Below, piece by piece: positions 37,226-47,447 of a DNA stretch of 64,000 bases (position 1 is the stretch's first letter; every line of letters starts with the position of its first letter). Both the position numbers and the translations under genes were made by a program. The stretch comes from Planctomycetota bacterium (GTDB lineage Bacteria; Planctomycetota; UBA1135; JAKEFM01). The notes beneath the pieces were generated by a model, which ran no database searches, was not told where the DNA came from, and saw only the letters and a list, made by a program, of their open reading frames with translations. Where the stretch lies: positions 1 to 64,000 of the forward strand of contig JAKEFM010000158.1 of assembly GCA_022616055.1 (NCBI GenBank), written 5' to 3'.

Positions 37226-37353
37226 ACAGCGCCATGCGCCGCCCGGCTTCCAGCGGCGGCGCTCCGCTCCTAGCCTTCGCGTCCGGCGCGCCTGGTCCCG
37301 GCCGACGTGGACAGGCGTCGCAGTTCGCTGCCCCTCCCCGGAGGTAACGAAGC

Positions 37354-38214
37354 ATGATCTGCGTGACGGGAGCCGGTGGAATGGTCGGCGGCGAAGTCCT
37401 TCGTCAGCTCCAATCCGCGCGGGTGCCTTTCCGCGCGGCCTACTTCTCGAAGGGGAAGGCGGAGGCCGCGCGCGCGAGGGACATCGAGGCGGTCCTCCTC
37501 GACTACGGCCGCCGCGAGACCCTCGAGGCCGCGTTCAAGGGCTGCGACGTCCTCTTCCTCCTCGGGCCGACCGACCCGAACCAGACGCGGCTCGAGCTGA
37601 ACGCGGTCGAGGCGGCGAAGGAGGCCGGGCTTCGGCGGATCGTCAAGCTGTCCGTCTTGGGGGCGGACGAGGAGGCCTTCGGCTTCGCGCGGGTCCATCG
37701 CCCGGTCGAGAAGGCGATCGAATCGAGCGGCCTCGCATGGACGTTCCTGCGCCCCAACAGCTTCATGCAAGACGTCGAGAGGTTCAGGGGCGGCACGATC
37801 CGCGCGGAAGGGGCCTTCCACACCGCGAGCGGCGACGCGAGGATCAGCCACGTCGACGTGCGCGACATCGCCGCCGTCGCGGTGAAGGCCCTGACGGGGC
37901 CCGGTCACGAACGCAAGGCCTACACCCTCACCGGTCCCGAAGCGTTGACCAACGACGATCTGGCGGGCGAGCTGACCCGGGCGCTGGGACGACCGATCCG
38001 CCACGTCCGGATCTCGCCGGCCGACATGCGGGCAGGCATGCTCGCGGAGGGAATGGCGGAGCCGATCGTCGACATGCTGATCGACCTCGAACGGTACTAC
38101 CGCGAGGACGGCGCGAGCCGCGTCGCGAACGACATCCGGCAGGTCACGGGTCGGGACGCGGGACGGTTCGCCTCGTACGCGCGCGAGTGCGCGCCCCTCC
38201 TCCAGCCGACCTGA
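37354..38214 (+). CDS. NmrA-like NAD(P)-binding protein
   Basis: 'MICVTGAGGMVGGEVLRQLQ', 'CDVLFLLGPTDPNQTRLELNAVEAAKEAGLRRIVKLSVLGADEE', 'WTFLRPNSFMQD'. Confidence 0.93.
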   Translation: MICVTGAGGMVGGEVLRQLQSARVPFRAAYFSKGKAEAARARDIEAVLLDYGRRETLEAAFKGCDVLFLLGPTDPNQTRLELNAVEAAKEAGLRRIVKLSVLGADEEAFGFARVHRPVEKAIESSGLAWTFLRPNSFMQDVERFRGGTIRAEGAFHTASGDARISHVDVRDIAAVAVKALTGPGHERKAYTLTGPEALTNDDLAGELTRALGRPIRHVRISPADMRAGMLAEGMAEPIVDMLIDLERYYREDGASRVANDIRQVTGRDAGRFASYARECAPLLQPT

Positions 38215-38296
38215 ACCGAGGACAAGGAGCGGATCGGGGATCGACCAGCCCGCACTCCGCCCGGTCCGCGCGCTTGACCCGCCGACCGGGCCGCCG

Positions 38297-39409
38297 CTAC
38301 CGGATCCCGCTCTCGCTCGCCGCCCCCCCGTTCGCGATCGAGACGAGGGCGGCCTCGCGCAGCTTGAAGGACCCGGAGGCGGCGACCTGCTCGCCGGGCT
38401 TGAGCCCCGACTCGATCACGACCTCGTCGCCGAGCACCGGGCCGCTCTCGACCCGGCGCACGTGGGCGCGCTGCTTGCCGTGCGCGTCCGGCTCGATCAC
38501 GAAGACGTGGTCCCCGTCGGGCCCCTTGCGCAGCGCCGTCACCGGGACGGAGACGGCGCTCTCCGGCGGGCCGACCGGGACCCGGACGCGGACGGAGCTT
38601 CCGGGCGCCGGCGAGCCGGGCCCTCCCTCGATCCGCGCCCGCGCGGTGGCGTTCCTCGTCGCGGGGTCGACCTTCGCATCGACGGCGACGATCCGCGCCG
38701 GCCGCGGCGTCGTCTCGCCCGAGGCGAAGACCTGGACGGGGTCCCCCTCCTTCAGGAGGGCGGCGACCTGCTGCGGGACGATGAAGTCGATGTTCGCTTC
38801 CTCGTCGACGCCCTGGAGCGTCGTGAGCATCGTCCCCTCGTCCAGGTACTGGCCCGGATGAACGTCGGAGATCCCGACCCGCGCCCGGAACGGCGCGCGG
38901 ATCTTCTTCCGGGCGAGGATCGCCTGGGTGCGGTCGACCTGGGCGAGCGCCACGTCGCGCTCCGCGCGAGCGCGGTCGACGTCCGTCTCGGACGCGGCGC
39001 GGTTCTTGAGCGCCTTCTCCATCCGGGCGAGGAGGGTCTCGGCGAGCGCGGCCTGCGCCTGCTGGGCCCGCAGTTCCGCCTCCTCGACCGACACGTCGAG
39101 CGCGACCAGCAAGGTCCCCTCCTCGACGATCGCCCCGGGCGCGAGATGCACCTCGTGGACCGTCCCCGGCAGTTCATTCCGGAGCGTGATTGACCGGAGC
39201 GCGACGACCGTCCCGATCGAGATCGTCGTGCGGCGGTGCTCCCGCTCCTTGGCGGCGGCGACGGTCACCGACTCCATCGGCTCGGGCTGGCTCGCCGCGA
39301 CGGCGTTCGCCTTGCGGACCGAGGCGGCCTTCCAGACGGCGAGGCAGCCTCCGATCGCGGCAACCGCGGCGAGGAGGATCAGGGAACCGACGCGGCCGAG
39401 GCGCCTCAT
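38297..39409 (-). CDS. RND efflux periplasmic adaptor (membrane fusion protein)
   Basis: 'ALRSITLRNELPGTVHEVHLAPGAIVEEGTLLVALDVSVEEAELRAQQAQAALAE...KKIRAPFRARVGISDVHPGQYLDEGTMLTTLQ'. Confidence 0.95.
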   Translation of the reverse strand: MRRLGRVGSLILLAAVAAIGGCLAVWKAASVRKANAVAASQPEPMESVTVAAAKEREHRRTTISIGTVVALRSITLRNELPGTVHEVHLAPGAIVEEGTLLVALDVSVEEAELRAQQAQAALAETLLARMEKALKNRAASETDVDRARAERDVALAQVDRTQAILARKKIRAPFRARVGISDVHPGQYLDEGTMLTTLQGVDEEANIDFIVPQQVAALLKEGDPVQVFASGETTPRPARIVAVDAKVDPATRNATARARIEGGPGSPAPGSSVRVRVPVGPPESAVSVPVTALRKGPDGDHVFVIEPDAHGKQRAHVRRVESGPVLGDEVVIESGLKPGEQVAASGSFKLREAALVSIANGGAASESGIR

Positions 39410-40179
39410 CGACGGAGATCTCCCTGGCGCCTCACGACGAGCCCCGCGCGACCCACGTGGGTCGCCGCCCTCCCGCGGGGGAGGGGGGACCGCTCGCGGC
39501 GTTCCACGGGGAGGGGACGGAGAGATCGTCCAGAGGAGCCGGCGGGGGAGAGTCCTGCGGAGCGCATCGTGCGACCTCCCTCCTCCGGACGGAGGAGCGA
39601 GTCGAAGACGAAGACGAGGAAGTCCTCCACGGGCTGGAGGCTCCGGTCGATCTGCATGCGGATCGTCGCTCCCTCCCAGAGCATGACGAGGACGCTCGCG
39701 AGCCGGACGGCATCCTGCCGGCGGTCGATCTCGCCGGCCCCCTGCGCCTCCCGGATGACCCGCGCGAGGAGCGCCGCCCACTGGTCGTAGGCGAACTTGA
39801 CCGCCGCGCGGACCGGTCGGTTCAGCTGCGAGGTCTCGACCGCCAGCTTCGGGATCAGGCACTGGCGGGCCGCCCCGTTCGCGGCGCACTCGTCGCGCCC
39901 CTTCTCGAAGATCGCCCGCAGGCGCTTCACCGGCGACCGCCTCCGGTCGCTCACGATCGGCCGGAGCATCTCGAGGAACTCCTCGGCCGCCTTCTCGATC
40001 AGGGCGACGCCGAAGTCCTCCTTCGAGCCGAAGTAGTGGTAGAAGGACCCCTTCGGCACGCCCGCGAGATCGAGGATCTCGGCGAGGCCGCACCCCTCGA
40101 AGCTCTTCTCGGCGATCGCCTGGGCGCCCGCCTCGAGGATCCTCTCTCGGGTCCCGTTCGACCGCGTCCGGGGGGGCAT
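39406..40179 (-). CDS. TetR-family transcriptional regulator with C-terminal extension
   Basis: 'RERILEAGAQAIAEKSFEGCGLAEILDLAGVPKGSFYHYFGSKEDFGVALIEKA'; ATGA overlap with adaptor gene. Confidence 0.95.
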   Translation of the reverse strand: MPPRTRSNGTRERILEAGAQAIAEKSFEGCGLAEILDLAGVPKGSFYHYFGSKEDFGVALIEKAAEEFLEMLRPIVSDRRRSPVKRLRAIFEKGRDECAANGAARQCLIPKLAVETSQLNRPVRAAVKFAYDQWAALLARVIREAQGAGEIDRRQDAVRLASVLVMLWEGATIRMQIDRSLQPVEDFLVFVFDSLLRPEEGGRTMRSAGLSPAGSSGRSLRPLPVERRERSPLPRGRAATHVGRAGLVVRRQGDLRR

Positions 40180-40191
40180 GGGGCGAATAGT

Positions 40192-40204
40192 AGACCGGTC
40201 GTCT
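40192..40204. promoter_or_regulatory. TetR operator candidate
   Basis: AGACCGGTCGTCT (AGAC...GTCT arms around GACCGGTC) 12 bp upstream of the TetR start. Confidence 0.5.
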
Positions 40205-40311
40205 CTCTTCTCGAAGCCCCCGTTTCGCCGCGCCGGCGTCCGCGGAGCGCCGGGCTACCGTGGCGAGGGAGGTCCCGACATGATCCTAGGCGCGTCGGAG
40301 AGGACCGCTCG

Positions 40312-42624
40312 GTGACGCTCCTGAGCCGCAACCCGAGGAATCCCACCGGCTCGAGTCGCGGTCGCGCCGGGACCGCGACCCTCCTGTTGGCGGCGGCGGT
40401 CGTGACCGCCCTCATTCTCGCGAAGAGCCGGCGGATGGAGGGCGGAGTCCGCGAAGTCGCCGGCCCCGGGGATTCCGCGACCTCCAGCGAGCCGCCGTTC
40501 CCCGGCGCTCCGGTTCGTCGCTCCCGGCAGGACGGTTCGGCTCGTTCGCCGACCTCCGCCGCCGAGCCGAGCCGGCGTGACCAACGCGAGGGGTCTTCCA
40601 CGGGGATCGCCGGCGTCGCGGTCGACGGGGACACCGGTTCGCCCCTCGAGTCGTTCTCCGTCCGCATCGAGGTCCCCCAAGCCAACCGGGGCTGGCTCGC
40701 CCGGCTCCTCGGGAGCGGCGGCCCGCGCGAACGGATCTTCAGGAACCCGGACGGCGTCTTCGAGATCCTCGACCTCCGGCCGGACCTCTACAAGTTCCGC
40801 TTCGAGGCGGAGGGGTACTTCCCGGTGACGCTCGAGGACGTGCCGGCGAGGAGGGGAATCGTCCGACGCGGGCTCCGCGTGAAACTCCGTCGCGTGGCGA
40901 CTCTGGAGGGCACCGTCGTCGAGGAGGGCTCGGGGGCTCCCGTGAGGGCCGCGACGGTCCAGGTTCAGACGGCCGAGGGGAGTTCGGTTGAGGACGTCGA
41001 GGGGAAGTGGCAGTTTCTCACGGACCTCGACGGCCGGTTCCGGATCCGGACGGGGCCGGGGACGCTGGTCCTCCGGGCGAGCCGCGACGAGTTCGTCGAG
41101 TGGATCGGCGATCCGATGGATCTTGGCCCGGGCGAGAGCGAAGCGATCGTCGTGACGCTCCGTCGCGGCGGAGGCATTGAAGGCACCGTGCCCGGGCACT
41201 CCCGGTCCTCCAGTGCCTGGGTGTCGGTCATGTCCGAGGACCCGGAGTCCTCCCGCTCGAGAGGAGTGCAAGCGGACGCGGAGGGCCACTTCCGGTTCCT
41301 CGGCCTCGCGGCTGGGCGCTACCGCGTCGCGGCCTTCTTCGCGCCGCCTCCGCCCGGGAGCGCCTCGCCGCGGCGGCCCCTGCTGACCCGGGTCGAGGTC
41401 GAGGAGGGACGGACCGCGAGGGCCGAGTTCCCCCCGCCCCCCGAAGAGGGGTGCGTCGTTCGCGGGCGCGTCCTGAGGAAGGGGGAGCCAGTGGCGCGCG
41501 CGGACGTCTCGATCGGCCCCGCGCCCACGGCGGGGACGGCTCTCGACCAATTCGAGACCTTCGTCTTGCTCCGCCCTCAGAGGGTGACCGGGAAGGACGG
41601 GGCCTTCGCCTTGGAAGGCGTCCCGCCCGGGGAGGCTTCGCTGCGCGTCCTGCTGTTTCCTCCCGGGAAGAAGGAGGGCGACCTCTACACCAAGACCTAC
41701 CCGATCCTCGTCCCCGGACCCCCGGAACTCGTCCTCGACGTCGCCCTTCCTGCGGGCGAGATTGCCGGCCGGGTCTTCCGGGCCTCCGATGGCTCGCCGA
41801 TCTCGGGCGTGAACGTGGGCGTCTTCCAGCTGGAGCCCGCCCTTCCCTCCGGCTTCTCCGAGTCGGTCTTCAGCGACACAGACGCCCGGGGGCGGTACCG
41901 CATCGTCGACGTGGGGCCGGGGGAATACTACGTCCGAGTGGATGCGCACCCCCCGGGTCGCAACCGCGACCCGTTCGGCGATCCGCCGGCCTGTTTGTTC
42001 GTCGGCCCCGTGGCGGTGGCCGAGTCGACCGTCTCCCTCGACCTCGCCCTCCCCGAAGGAGGGGACGCGGTGGTCCGGGTCCGCGATCCCTCCGGGCGTG
42101 TCGTCATGGGCGCCATCGTCTCTCTGCGTCACTCGGATTTGCCGTGCGAGCCCGGGATGACCTTCGACGAGTGGGCGGAGGCGGAGCCGGGGGAGGAGGG
42201 GGTCTATCGCGCGGACGGTCTCCGCCCGGGCTCCTACTCCGCGAAGGTCGTGGCTCGGGGCTTCGCGCTGGCGTTCGCCGAGGGGTGGCAGATCGTGGAA
42301 GGGGAGGAATCCGCCTTCGACGTGGACCTCGTACGGGGAACGCGCGTCCTCGTGAAGGCGATCGACGAGGCAGGCTCGTCGGCCGACCTCTTCTGCGTCG
42401 ACGTCGCGGATTCGCAGGGGAGGCCGTTCCGCACATTCCGCGACGTCTCCGGAAAGACGCGGGTCAGCGAGAAAGGGGGGATCGTCGTCTTCCTCGCGCC
42501 TGGCGAGTACCACCTATCGGGGGGGTCGGGGAGGGGTCAGGGGAAAGCGACGCAGGTCCGAGTGGGCGGGGAAGCCGAGCAGGAGGTCGTCCTCCAAATC
42601 GAGACGGGTCAGGGGCGGAGGTAG
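40312..42624 (+). CDS. Large membrane-anchored carboxypeptidase-regulatory-like repeat protein
   Basis: N-terminal TM; repeated 'GTVVEEGSGAPVRAATV...', 'GRVFRASDGSPISGVNVGV...' CarboxypepD_reg-like modules. Confidence 0.85.
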   Translation: MTLLSRNPRNPTGSSRGRAGTATLLLAAAVVTALILAKSRRMEGGVREVAGPGDSATSSEPPFPGAPVRRSRQDGSARSPTSAAEPSRRDQREGSSTGIAGVAVDGDTGSPLESFSVRIEVPQANRGWLARLLGSGGPRERIFRNPDGVFEILDLRPDLYKFRFEAEGYFPVTLEDVPARRGIVRRGLRVKLRRVATLEGTVVEEGSGAPVRAATVQVQTAEGSSVEDVEGKWQFLTDLDGRFRIRTGPGTLVLRASRDEFVEWIGDPMDLGPGESEAIVVTLRRGGGIEGTVPGHSRSSSAWVSVMSEDPESSRSRGVQADAEGHFRFLGLAAGRYRVAAFFAPPPPGSASPRRPLLTRVEVEEGRTARAEFPPPPEEGCVVRGRVLRKGEPVARADVSIGPAPTAGTALDQFETFVLLRPQRVTGKDGAFALEGVPPGEASLRVLLFPPGKKEGDLYTKTYPILVPGPPELVLDVALPAGEIAGRVFRASDGSPISGVNVGVFQLEPALPSGFSESVFSDTDARGRYRIVDVGPGEYYVRVDAHPPGRNRDPFGDPPACLFVGPVAVAESTVSLDLALPEGGDAVVRVRDPSGRVVMGAIVSLRHSDLPCEPGMTFDEWAEAEPGEEGVYRADGLRPGSYSAKVVARGFALAFAEGWQIVEGEESAFDVDLVRGTRVLVKAIDEAGSSADLFCVDVADSQGRPFRTFRDVSGKTRVSEKGGIVVFLAPGEYHLSGGSGRGQGKATQVRVGGEAEQEVVLQIETGQGRR

Positions 42625-42644
42625 ACCGCGCGCGCCCGGTGGGC

Positions 42645-43757
42645 CTACTTCGCGGATCCGGCCCGAAGGGATGCGGCCCCTCGCGCCGGCAACTCCTGCG
42701 GCGAGGCGAGGGAGAGCGCGACCACGGTCGCGAAGATCGCCTGCCCGCGGCGCGCCATGAGGGCGGGGTCGAGCTTCTCCGGCGTGTCGGTCGGGGCGTG
42801 GTAGTCGTCCGATTCCCCCGAACCGTAGAAGATCGTCGGGATCCCCGCGTGCTCGAAGGCGGCGTGGTCCCCCCGATCCTTGGTCACCCCTTCGAGGATG
42901 TTCGAGAGCGGAGGCGGGAAGTCCTCCGGAGCGAAGGCGCGCAGCCCGGCGCGAGCGCATGCGGCCTCCACGATCCGGCGGAACGCGGGGCGGCCCTTCG
43001 TCCCGACGACGCCGACCGCCTTCGAGCCCTCGATCCCGAGCAGGGCCTTCGGCGCCGCCAGCGCCTTCTGGTCCGCGAGGGGCCGGCCGATCATGTCCAC
43101 GTTGACCATCGCCGCGATCCGGTCGAGGTCCACGGGCGGGGCGACGACGAATCCCCGGCTGCCGTCCATCGCGCGCTCCTCGGAGCCGAAGAAGACGACG
43201 AGGACGGAGCGGCCGAGGAGGTCGGAGGAGGCCTCGAGGAGGGAGGCCACCTCGAGGAGAACGGCCACGCCGGAGGCGTTGTCCTCCGCGCCGCGCAGCG
43301 TCTTCCCCTCCCGGACCCCGAGGGCATCGAAGTGGGCGCCGAGGACGACGACCTGGTCGCGCAGGTCCGGCCTCGCGCCCTCGATGAAGCCGAGGACGTT
43401 CCGGCTCGTCTCCTTCGTGGGTCGGACCTCGAGAAGCGAACCCGAGGCATCGAGGGTCCGGATCTGGACCATCTCCGGGATGGCGAACTCCTGGAATCGA
43501 CGGCCCCCCGGCATCGGCGCGACGCCCGCCGCGTCGAGCCGTGTCGCGACGTACTGGGCCGCCACGCGCTCGGCGTTCGACCCCGCCTCGCGGCCGAGGA
43601 GGTCCTCGCAAGCCAGGAACTCGACGTGGGCCATGAGCCTGCGGGTCGAGATCGGCGGCAGGGGGACCTCGGCCTCCTGCGCACTTGCGAGGGGGGCGAG
43701 ACCGAGGGAGAGAAGGGGAAGGGAGAAGGAGACCTTCAAGAGCGCGGGCGGGAGCAT
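42645..43757 (-). CDS. M28-family metallopeptidase (aminopeptidase)
   Basis: 'VVVLGAHFDALG', 'LRGAEDNASGVAVLLEVASLL', 'VVFFGSEERAMDGSRGFV', 'GDHAAFEHAGIPTIFYGSGES..YHAPTDTPEKLDP'. Confidence 0.95.
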   Translation of the reverse strand: MLPPALLKVSFSLPLLSLGLAPLASAQEAEVPLPPISTRRLMAHVEFLACEDLLGREAGSNAERVAAQYVATRLDAAGVAPMPGGRRFQEFAIPEMVQIRTLDASGSLLEVRPTKETSRNVLGFIEGARPDLRDQVVVLGAHFDALGVREGKTLRGAEDNASGVAVLLEVASLLEASSDLLGRSVLVVFFGSEERAMDGSRGFVVAPPVDLDRIAAMVNVDMIGRPLADQKALAAPKALLGIEGSKAVGVVGTKGRPAFRRIVEAACARAGLRAFAPEDFPPPLSNILEGVTKDRGDHAAFEHAGIPTIFYGSGESDDYHAPTDTPEKLDPALMARRGQAIFATVVALSLASPQELPARGAASLRAGSAK

Positions 43758-44055
43758 CCTCACGTCGCCTCCTTGAGCGAACCGCGAATCGGGGACCGGG
43801 CGGCGTCCCGGCGTCGAGTGAATCCTAGCCTCGCCTCCCGACTCGCGCGGCACGGGCGCGTCGACGCCCGGTTCCCGCCGGCATTCGCGAGGCGCGAGTG
43901 TCGCGGAACGGGGTGGGAACCTGTTACCCGCGCACCCGGTGCGCCTAAGGAAACCGAGCCCAAGCCGAAAGGACGGCGTCCGTTCCGGAGAAGCCGCTTT
44001 CCTCGCGCGGATCCGCCTTCGGGAAACCCGCCCGTGCGCCGGGTACGGTCCAGAC

Positions 44056-45066
44056 TTGAACCTCGCCGCGGTCACGACCCTCTGGATCTCGCTTTCGGCG
44101 GCTCCCCTCCTCGCCCAGGACCGTGAGGTCCCCGAGTCGGGCGACGCCCTCCTCCGCCGGGCGGAGCAGGCTCGTCGGGGGAGCGACCCCGACCCGGAGA
44201 AGGTCCTCGAGCTCCTCGACCAGGCCGCTCTCCAGTTCTGGTTGGAGGGGCCGACGGGTCCGGTGGCCGTCCGGTCCCCCGTGAACGACGGATTCCGCTG
44301 GGCGGCCGGGTTCCATGCGGAGCGCGAGGAGTGGCAGAAGGCCCTCGACACCTGGCGGCGATGGACGCCGGTGACCACGTGCAAGAACGAGTGGTGGGTG
44401 ATGCTGGCGGAGCGCGCGGGGAACATCGCGCTCTGCCAGGCCTGGATCGGGGGGCGCGACGCCGCGATCCCGGAGCCGCAGGTCGAGGCTCCCGGATGGG
44501 GCGGGGGCCCCTACCGGGAGGCGTTCCACTATCTCCAGTGCGTCGATCACTTCTGGCGGGTCGACTTTCCCAAGGAGAGGCTGAGGTCGTGGGGTCGACC
44601 CCGCGTGCCCTCCGTCGTCCTCGAGCCCTACGGCTCCCCCCCTCCCGGGGAGGACTGGCACCCCTATCGCACCGCGCTCGCCCTCCTCTCGGCCTACGAC
44701 GAGGGGGATCCCGTCCGGATCCTGGCCGCGCTGGACCTCGAGTGGGACCCGGTCCGGATGTACGACTTCGAGAAGGAACGCTCCGTCCCTCCGCAGGCGT
44801 ACATCTTCGCGGGGAGGGCCCTGGCGAGCTTCGGACCGCCCGCGACCAATCTCGTCACGAAGGCGATCAAGGAGGGGAACCCGCGGGCCTTCAAGGTCGC
44901 CGGGTTCACGGGGCGGGAGGAACTCACCTCGGCGCTGAAGGCCCGGGCTCGGACCGAGACCGAGGATGTCAGGAAGGGTCTGATCGACGACGCGCTCCAG
45001 CACCTCCGCGTGGAGGAAGTTCCCGCGTCGGGTCCGGCGTCGCGACCCTCGGACGTAGCGCGCTGA
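44056..45066 (+). CDS. Hypothetical secreted protein (TTG start)
   Basis: Signal-peptide-like 'LNLAAVTTLWISLSAAPLLAQ' from TTG; coherent ORF to 45066. Confidence 0.7.
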   Translation: MNLAAVTTLWISLSAAPLLAQDREVPESGDALLRRAEQARRGSDPDPEKVLELLDQAALQFWLEGPTGPVAVRSPVNDGFRWAAGFHAEREEWQKALDTWRRWTPVTTCKNEWWVMLAERAGNIALCQAWIGGRDAAIPEPQVEAPGWGGGPYREAFHYLQCVDHFWRVDFPKERLRSWGRPRVPSVVLEPYGSPPPGEDWHPYRTALALLSAYDEGDPVRILAALDLEWDPVRMYDFEKERSVPPQAYIFAGRALASFGPPATNLVTKAIKEGNPRAFKVAGFTGREELTSALKARARTETEDVRKGLIDDALQHLRVEEVPASGPASRPSDVAR

Positions 45067-45286
45067 GGGAGTCTCCCCTCGACCCTCGGAGACGATCGCG
45101 CCGCTCGAGGGGGTGCCGTGGACCTGCGGGGACACCGTCCGAACTGCAGGGGTCCCCTGACCGCTCGAGATCTCGTGAGCTGGACGAGGGGGGAAGGGGG
45201 CACTCCATCCGGAGGTCGAGTTCGCGCCTCGCAGGGAGACGCCGTTCGCTCGGGGCTGAATCCCGGCTCTCCGGGGATGGAAAACC

Positions 45287-46495
45287 ATGCGTGGCGCCAT
45301 CCTCGCCCTCGCCGCGGCGCTGCTCCCGGTCGCCGAAGGAGCCCGAGCGCAGGGCGTCCACAACGCCCAGCTGAACGGAGGGAACGAGGTCCCCCCGGTC
45401 TCGACTGGAGGCAAAGGCGTTGGAACGTTCGTGCTCAACGTCGACGACACCCTCGCCTACTAAGTCGCGACGAGCGGACTCTCCGGGCCGATCCTCTCCG
45501 CCGGCATCCGGTCCGGAATGAGCACACGCGTGGGGCCCCTCGTCTACTCGCTGACCCTGTGCGGGCCGACGACCGCCTGCGGGACGACGACGCCGCTCAC
45601 GCCGGGATTGAGGGCGGACCTCCTCGCCGGCGCGCTCTACGTGGAGGTCGTCACGCCGAGCTACTTCGGCGGAGAGATCCGCGGCCAGATCCGTCCGCCG
45701 GTCTGGTCCGACCTCCGCGGCGCGAGCACCTGCCATCCGTCCGCTCCCGCCGGGACCGGCTCCTTCGGCGCGAGGATCGGTTCCGACGGTTCGATCACGT
45801 ACGCCTGCATGGTCGTCGGGATCGTGGGGATCCCCGTGGCTCTCGACATCCACGCGAACCCGGGGGCCTGTCTCGATGGAGAGGTCGCCCTCCCCCTCGA
45901 ACCCCTCGTCGGTCCCGCCGGGGGGCCCTTCACGACGGGGATTCGGAGCGCAGGGCCCGATGCCGATCCCTCGCTCGCGGGCCTCTACGCCGGGGGTTTC
46001 TACTGCGACCTCCACACGACGGCGTTTCCGGGGGGCGCGCTCCGCGGCGAGGTCCGCGGAGGGACGCTGCCCATGTCGCAGCCGGGCGGCTGCGCCGGGG
46101 CGGGAGGACTCTCGCCTCGACTCGAGTGGATGGGGGGGCCGTCGCGCCTCACGCTGCCCGGTTTGTACACCGTGCTCCTGTCCGACGCCCTCCCCGGCGC
46201 GCCTTTCCTGCTCCTCGTCGGCCTCACGAACTCCGCTCCCTACCCGATTGATCTCCAGCCGAGCCTCGGCGGGTCGGGGGCGTGCCTCCTCCTGAACGAC
46301 TCCCCGCTCCTGATCCCTGGCGCGACCGCGGCCAGCGGGTTCTGCGCGGGGAAGGGCCACCACCTGTTCCCGACCCTCTCCGGCGCTTCGATCGGAGGGA
46401 CCGTCTACCTCCAGGCGGTCGTGATGGATCCGGGAGGCCCGCTCGACATGCCTCTCGTCCTGTCGAACGGCCTGACGGTGACCATCCAGACCTGA
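45287..46495 (+). pseudogene. CHRD-domain secreted protein interrupted by in-frame TAA at codon 59
   Basis: 'MRGAILALAAALLPVAEGARAQGVHNAQLNGGNEVPPVSTGGKGVGTFVLNVDDTLAY*VATSGLSGPILSAGI...' continues in the same frame to 46495. Confidence 0.75.
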
Positions 46496-46765
46496 TCGCG
46501 GGGGGAGCGGCCGCTCCCCGCGGACGCGGGGTGAGATTGTCCTTTGGTCGAGGATGCGGCGGGAGACAGGGGGAGAGCATCAGGAGCCGATGCCGAGGGG
46601 ATCCTCGAGAGTATCGGGGCCCGTCCTCGGGCCCGGGAGTCCCGGGAGGGGGGGTTGCGCCGGGAGGGAGAGGCGCTATGTACCGGACCCCCCAGGTCCG
46701 GAGGCTCCTCCCCGGGCGGTGCCGCCCGAGCCCCCGCGACCGGCTGAACTCGAGAAGGAGAATCC

Positions 46766-47362
46766 ATGAACCGCCAGATCGGGCTCGTCGCCCTGCTCGC
46801 GCTCCCCGCCGTGGCCCTCGCCGGCTTCTCGGCCCAGGACAAGAAAGCCCCGGAGAAGGGCCCGCCCGCCGACATGCAGGGGATGATGCCCCAGCCCGGG
46901 CCGCATCACGCCCGGATCAAGGACTTCGAGGGGACCTGGGACTGCGACGTCCAGAGCTTCATGGCTCCCGAGGGGATGCCGGCGACGTCGAAGGCGGTCG
47001 AGGTCGACCGTCCGGTCGGCGGCTTCTGGAACGTGATGGACGCCACCGGGTCCTTCGGCGGAATGGCGTTCCAGGGGCACGGGACGAGCGGCTACGACTC
47101 GAAGAAGAAGAAGCACGTCGGGACGTGGATCGACAACTTCGGCGACTACATCATGCTCAGCGAGGGGGACTGCGACGGGACCTGCAAGGTCGAGACGACC
47201 TACTCCGAGTCCCCGGACATGATGGGCGGCCCGGGCATGGTGAAGGTGAAGAACGTCCACACGTGGGTGGACAAGGACAACCGGACCTACGAGATGTTCA
47301 TGCAGGGGGAGGGCGGGAAGTGGAACCCCTGGATAAAGATCACCTACAAGCGCCGCAAGTAG
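46766..47362 (+). CDS. DUF1579-family secreted protein
   Basis: 'IKDFEGTWDCDVQSFM...VDRPVGGFWNVMDATGSFGGMAFQGHGTSGYDSKKKKHVGTWIDNFGD'. Confidence 0.9.
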   Translation: MNRQIGLVALLALPAVALAGFSAQDKKAPEKGPPADMQGMMPQPGPHHARIKDFEGTWDCDVQSFMAPEGMPATSKAVEVDRPVGGFWNVMDATGSFGGMAFQGHGTSGYDSKKKKHVGTWIDNFGDYIMLSEGDCDGTCKVETTYSESPDMMGGPGMVKVKNVHTWVDKDNRTYEMFMQGEGGKWNPWIKITYKRRK

Positions 47363-47382
47363 GCGCCGCGACGCGTGGAACG

Positions 47383-47413
47383 GGCGAGGCCGCGGAGAGA
47401 CCGCGGCCTCGCC
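47383..47413. terminator. Intrinsic terminator between convergent genes
   Basis: GGCGAGGCCGCGG-agaga-CCGCGGCCTCGCC (13-bp perfect stem) followed by TTCTCCTTC. Confidence 0.8.
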
Positions 47414-47447
47414 TTCTCCTTCGAGGCCGATCCCGAGGGGGCCCGAG

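Noticed and set aside
39190-40311. N-terminal 374 codons of the 1144-aa ORF ending 42624
   Set aside because: This part is the shadow of TetR/adaptor genes; the true gene most likely starts at GTG 40312 just before the TM segment.
45461-45463. TAA in the CHRD gene as a recoded sense codon
   Set aside because: TAA recoding is not established for such bacteria and many other genes here end in TAA/TAG/TGA normally; nonsense mutation or assembly error is more likely.
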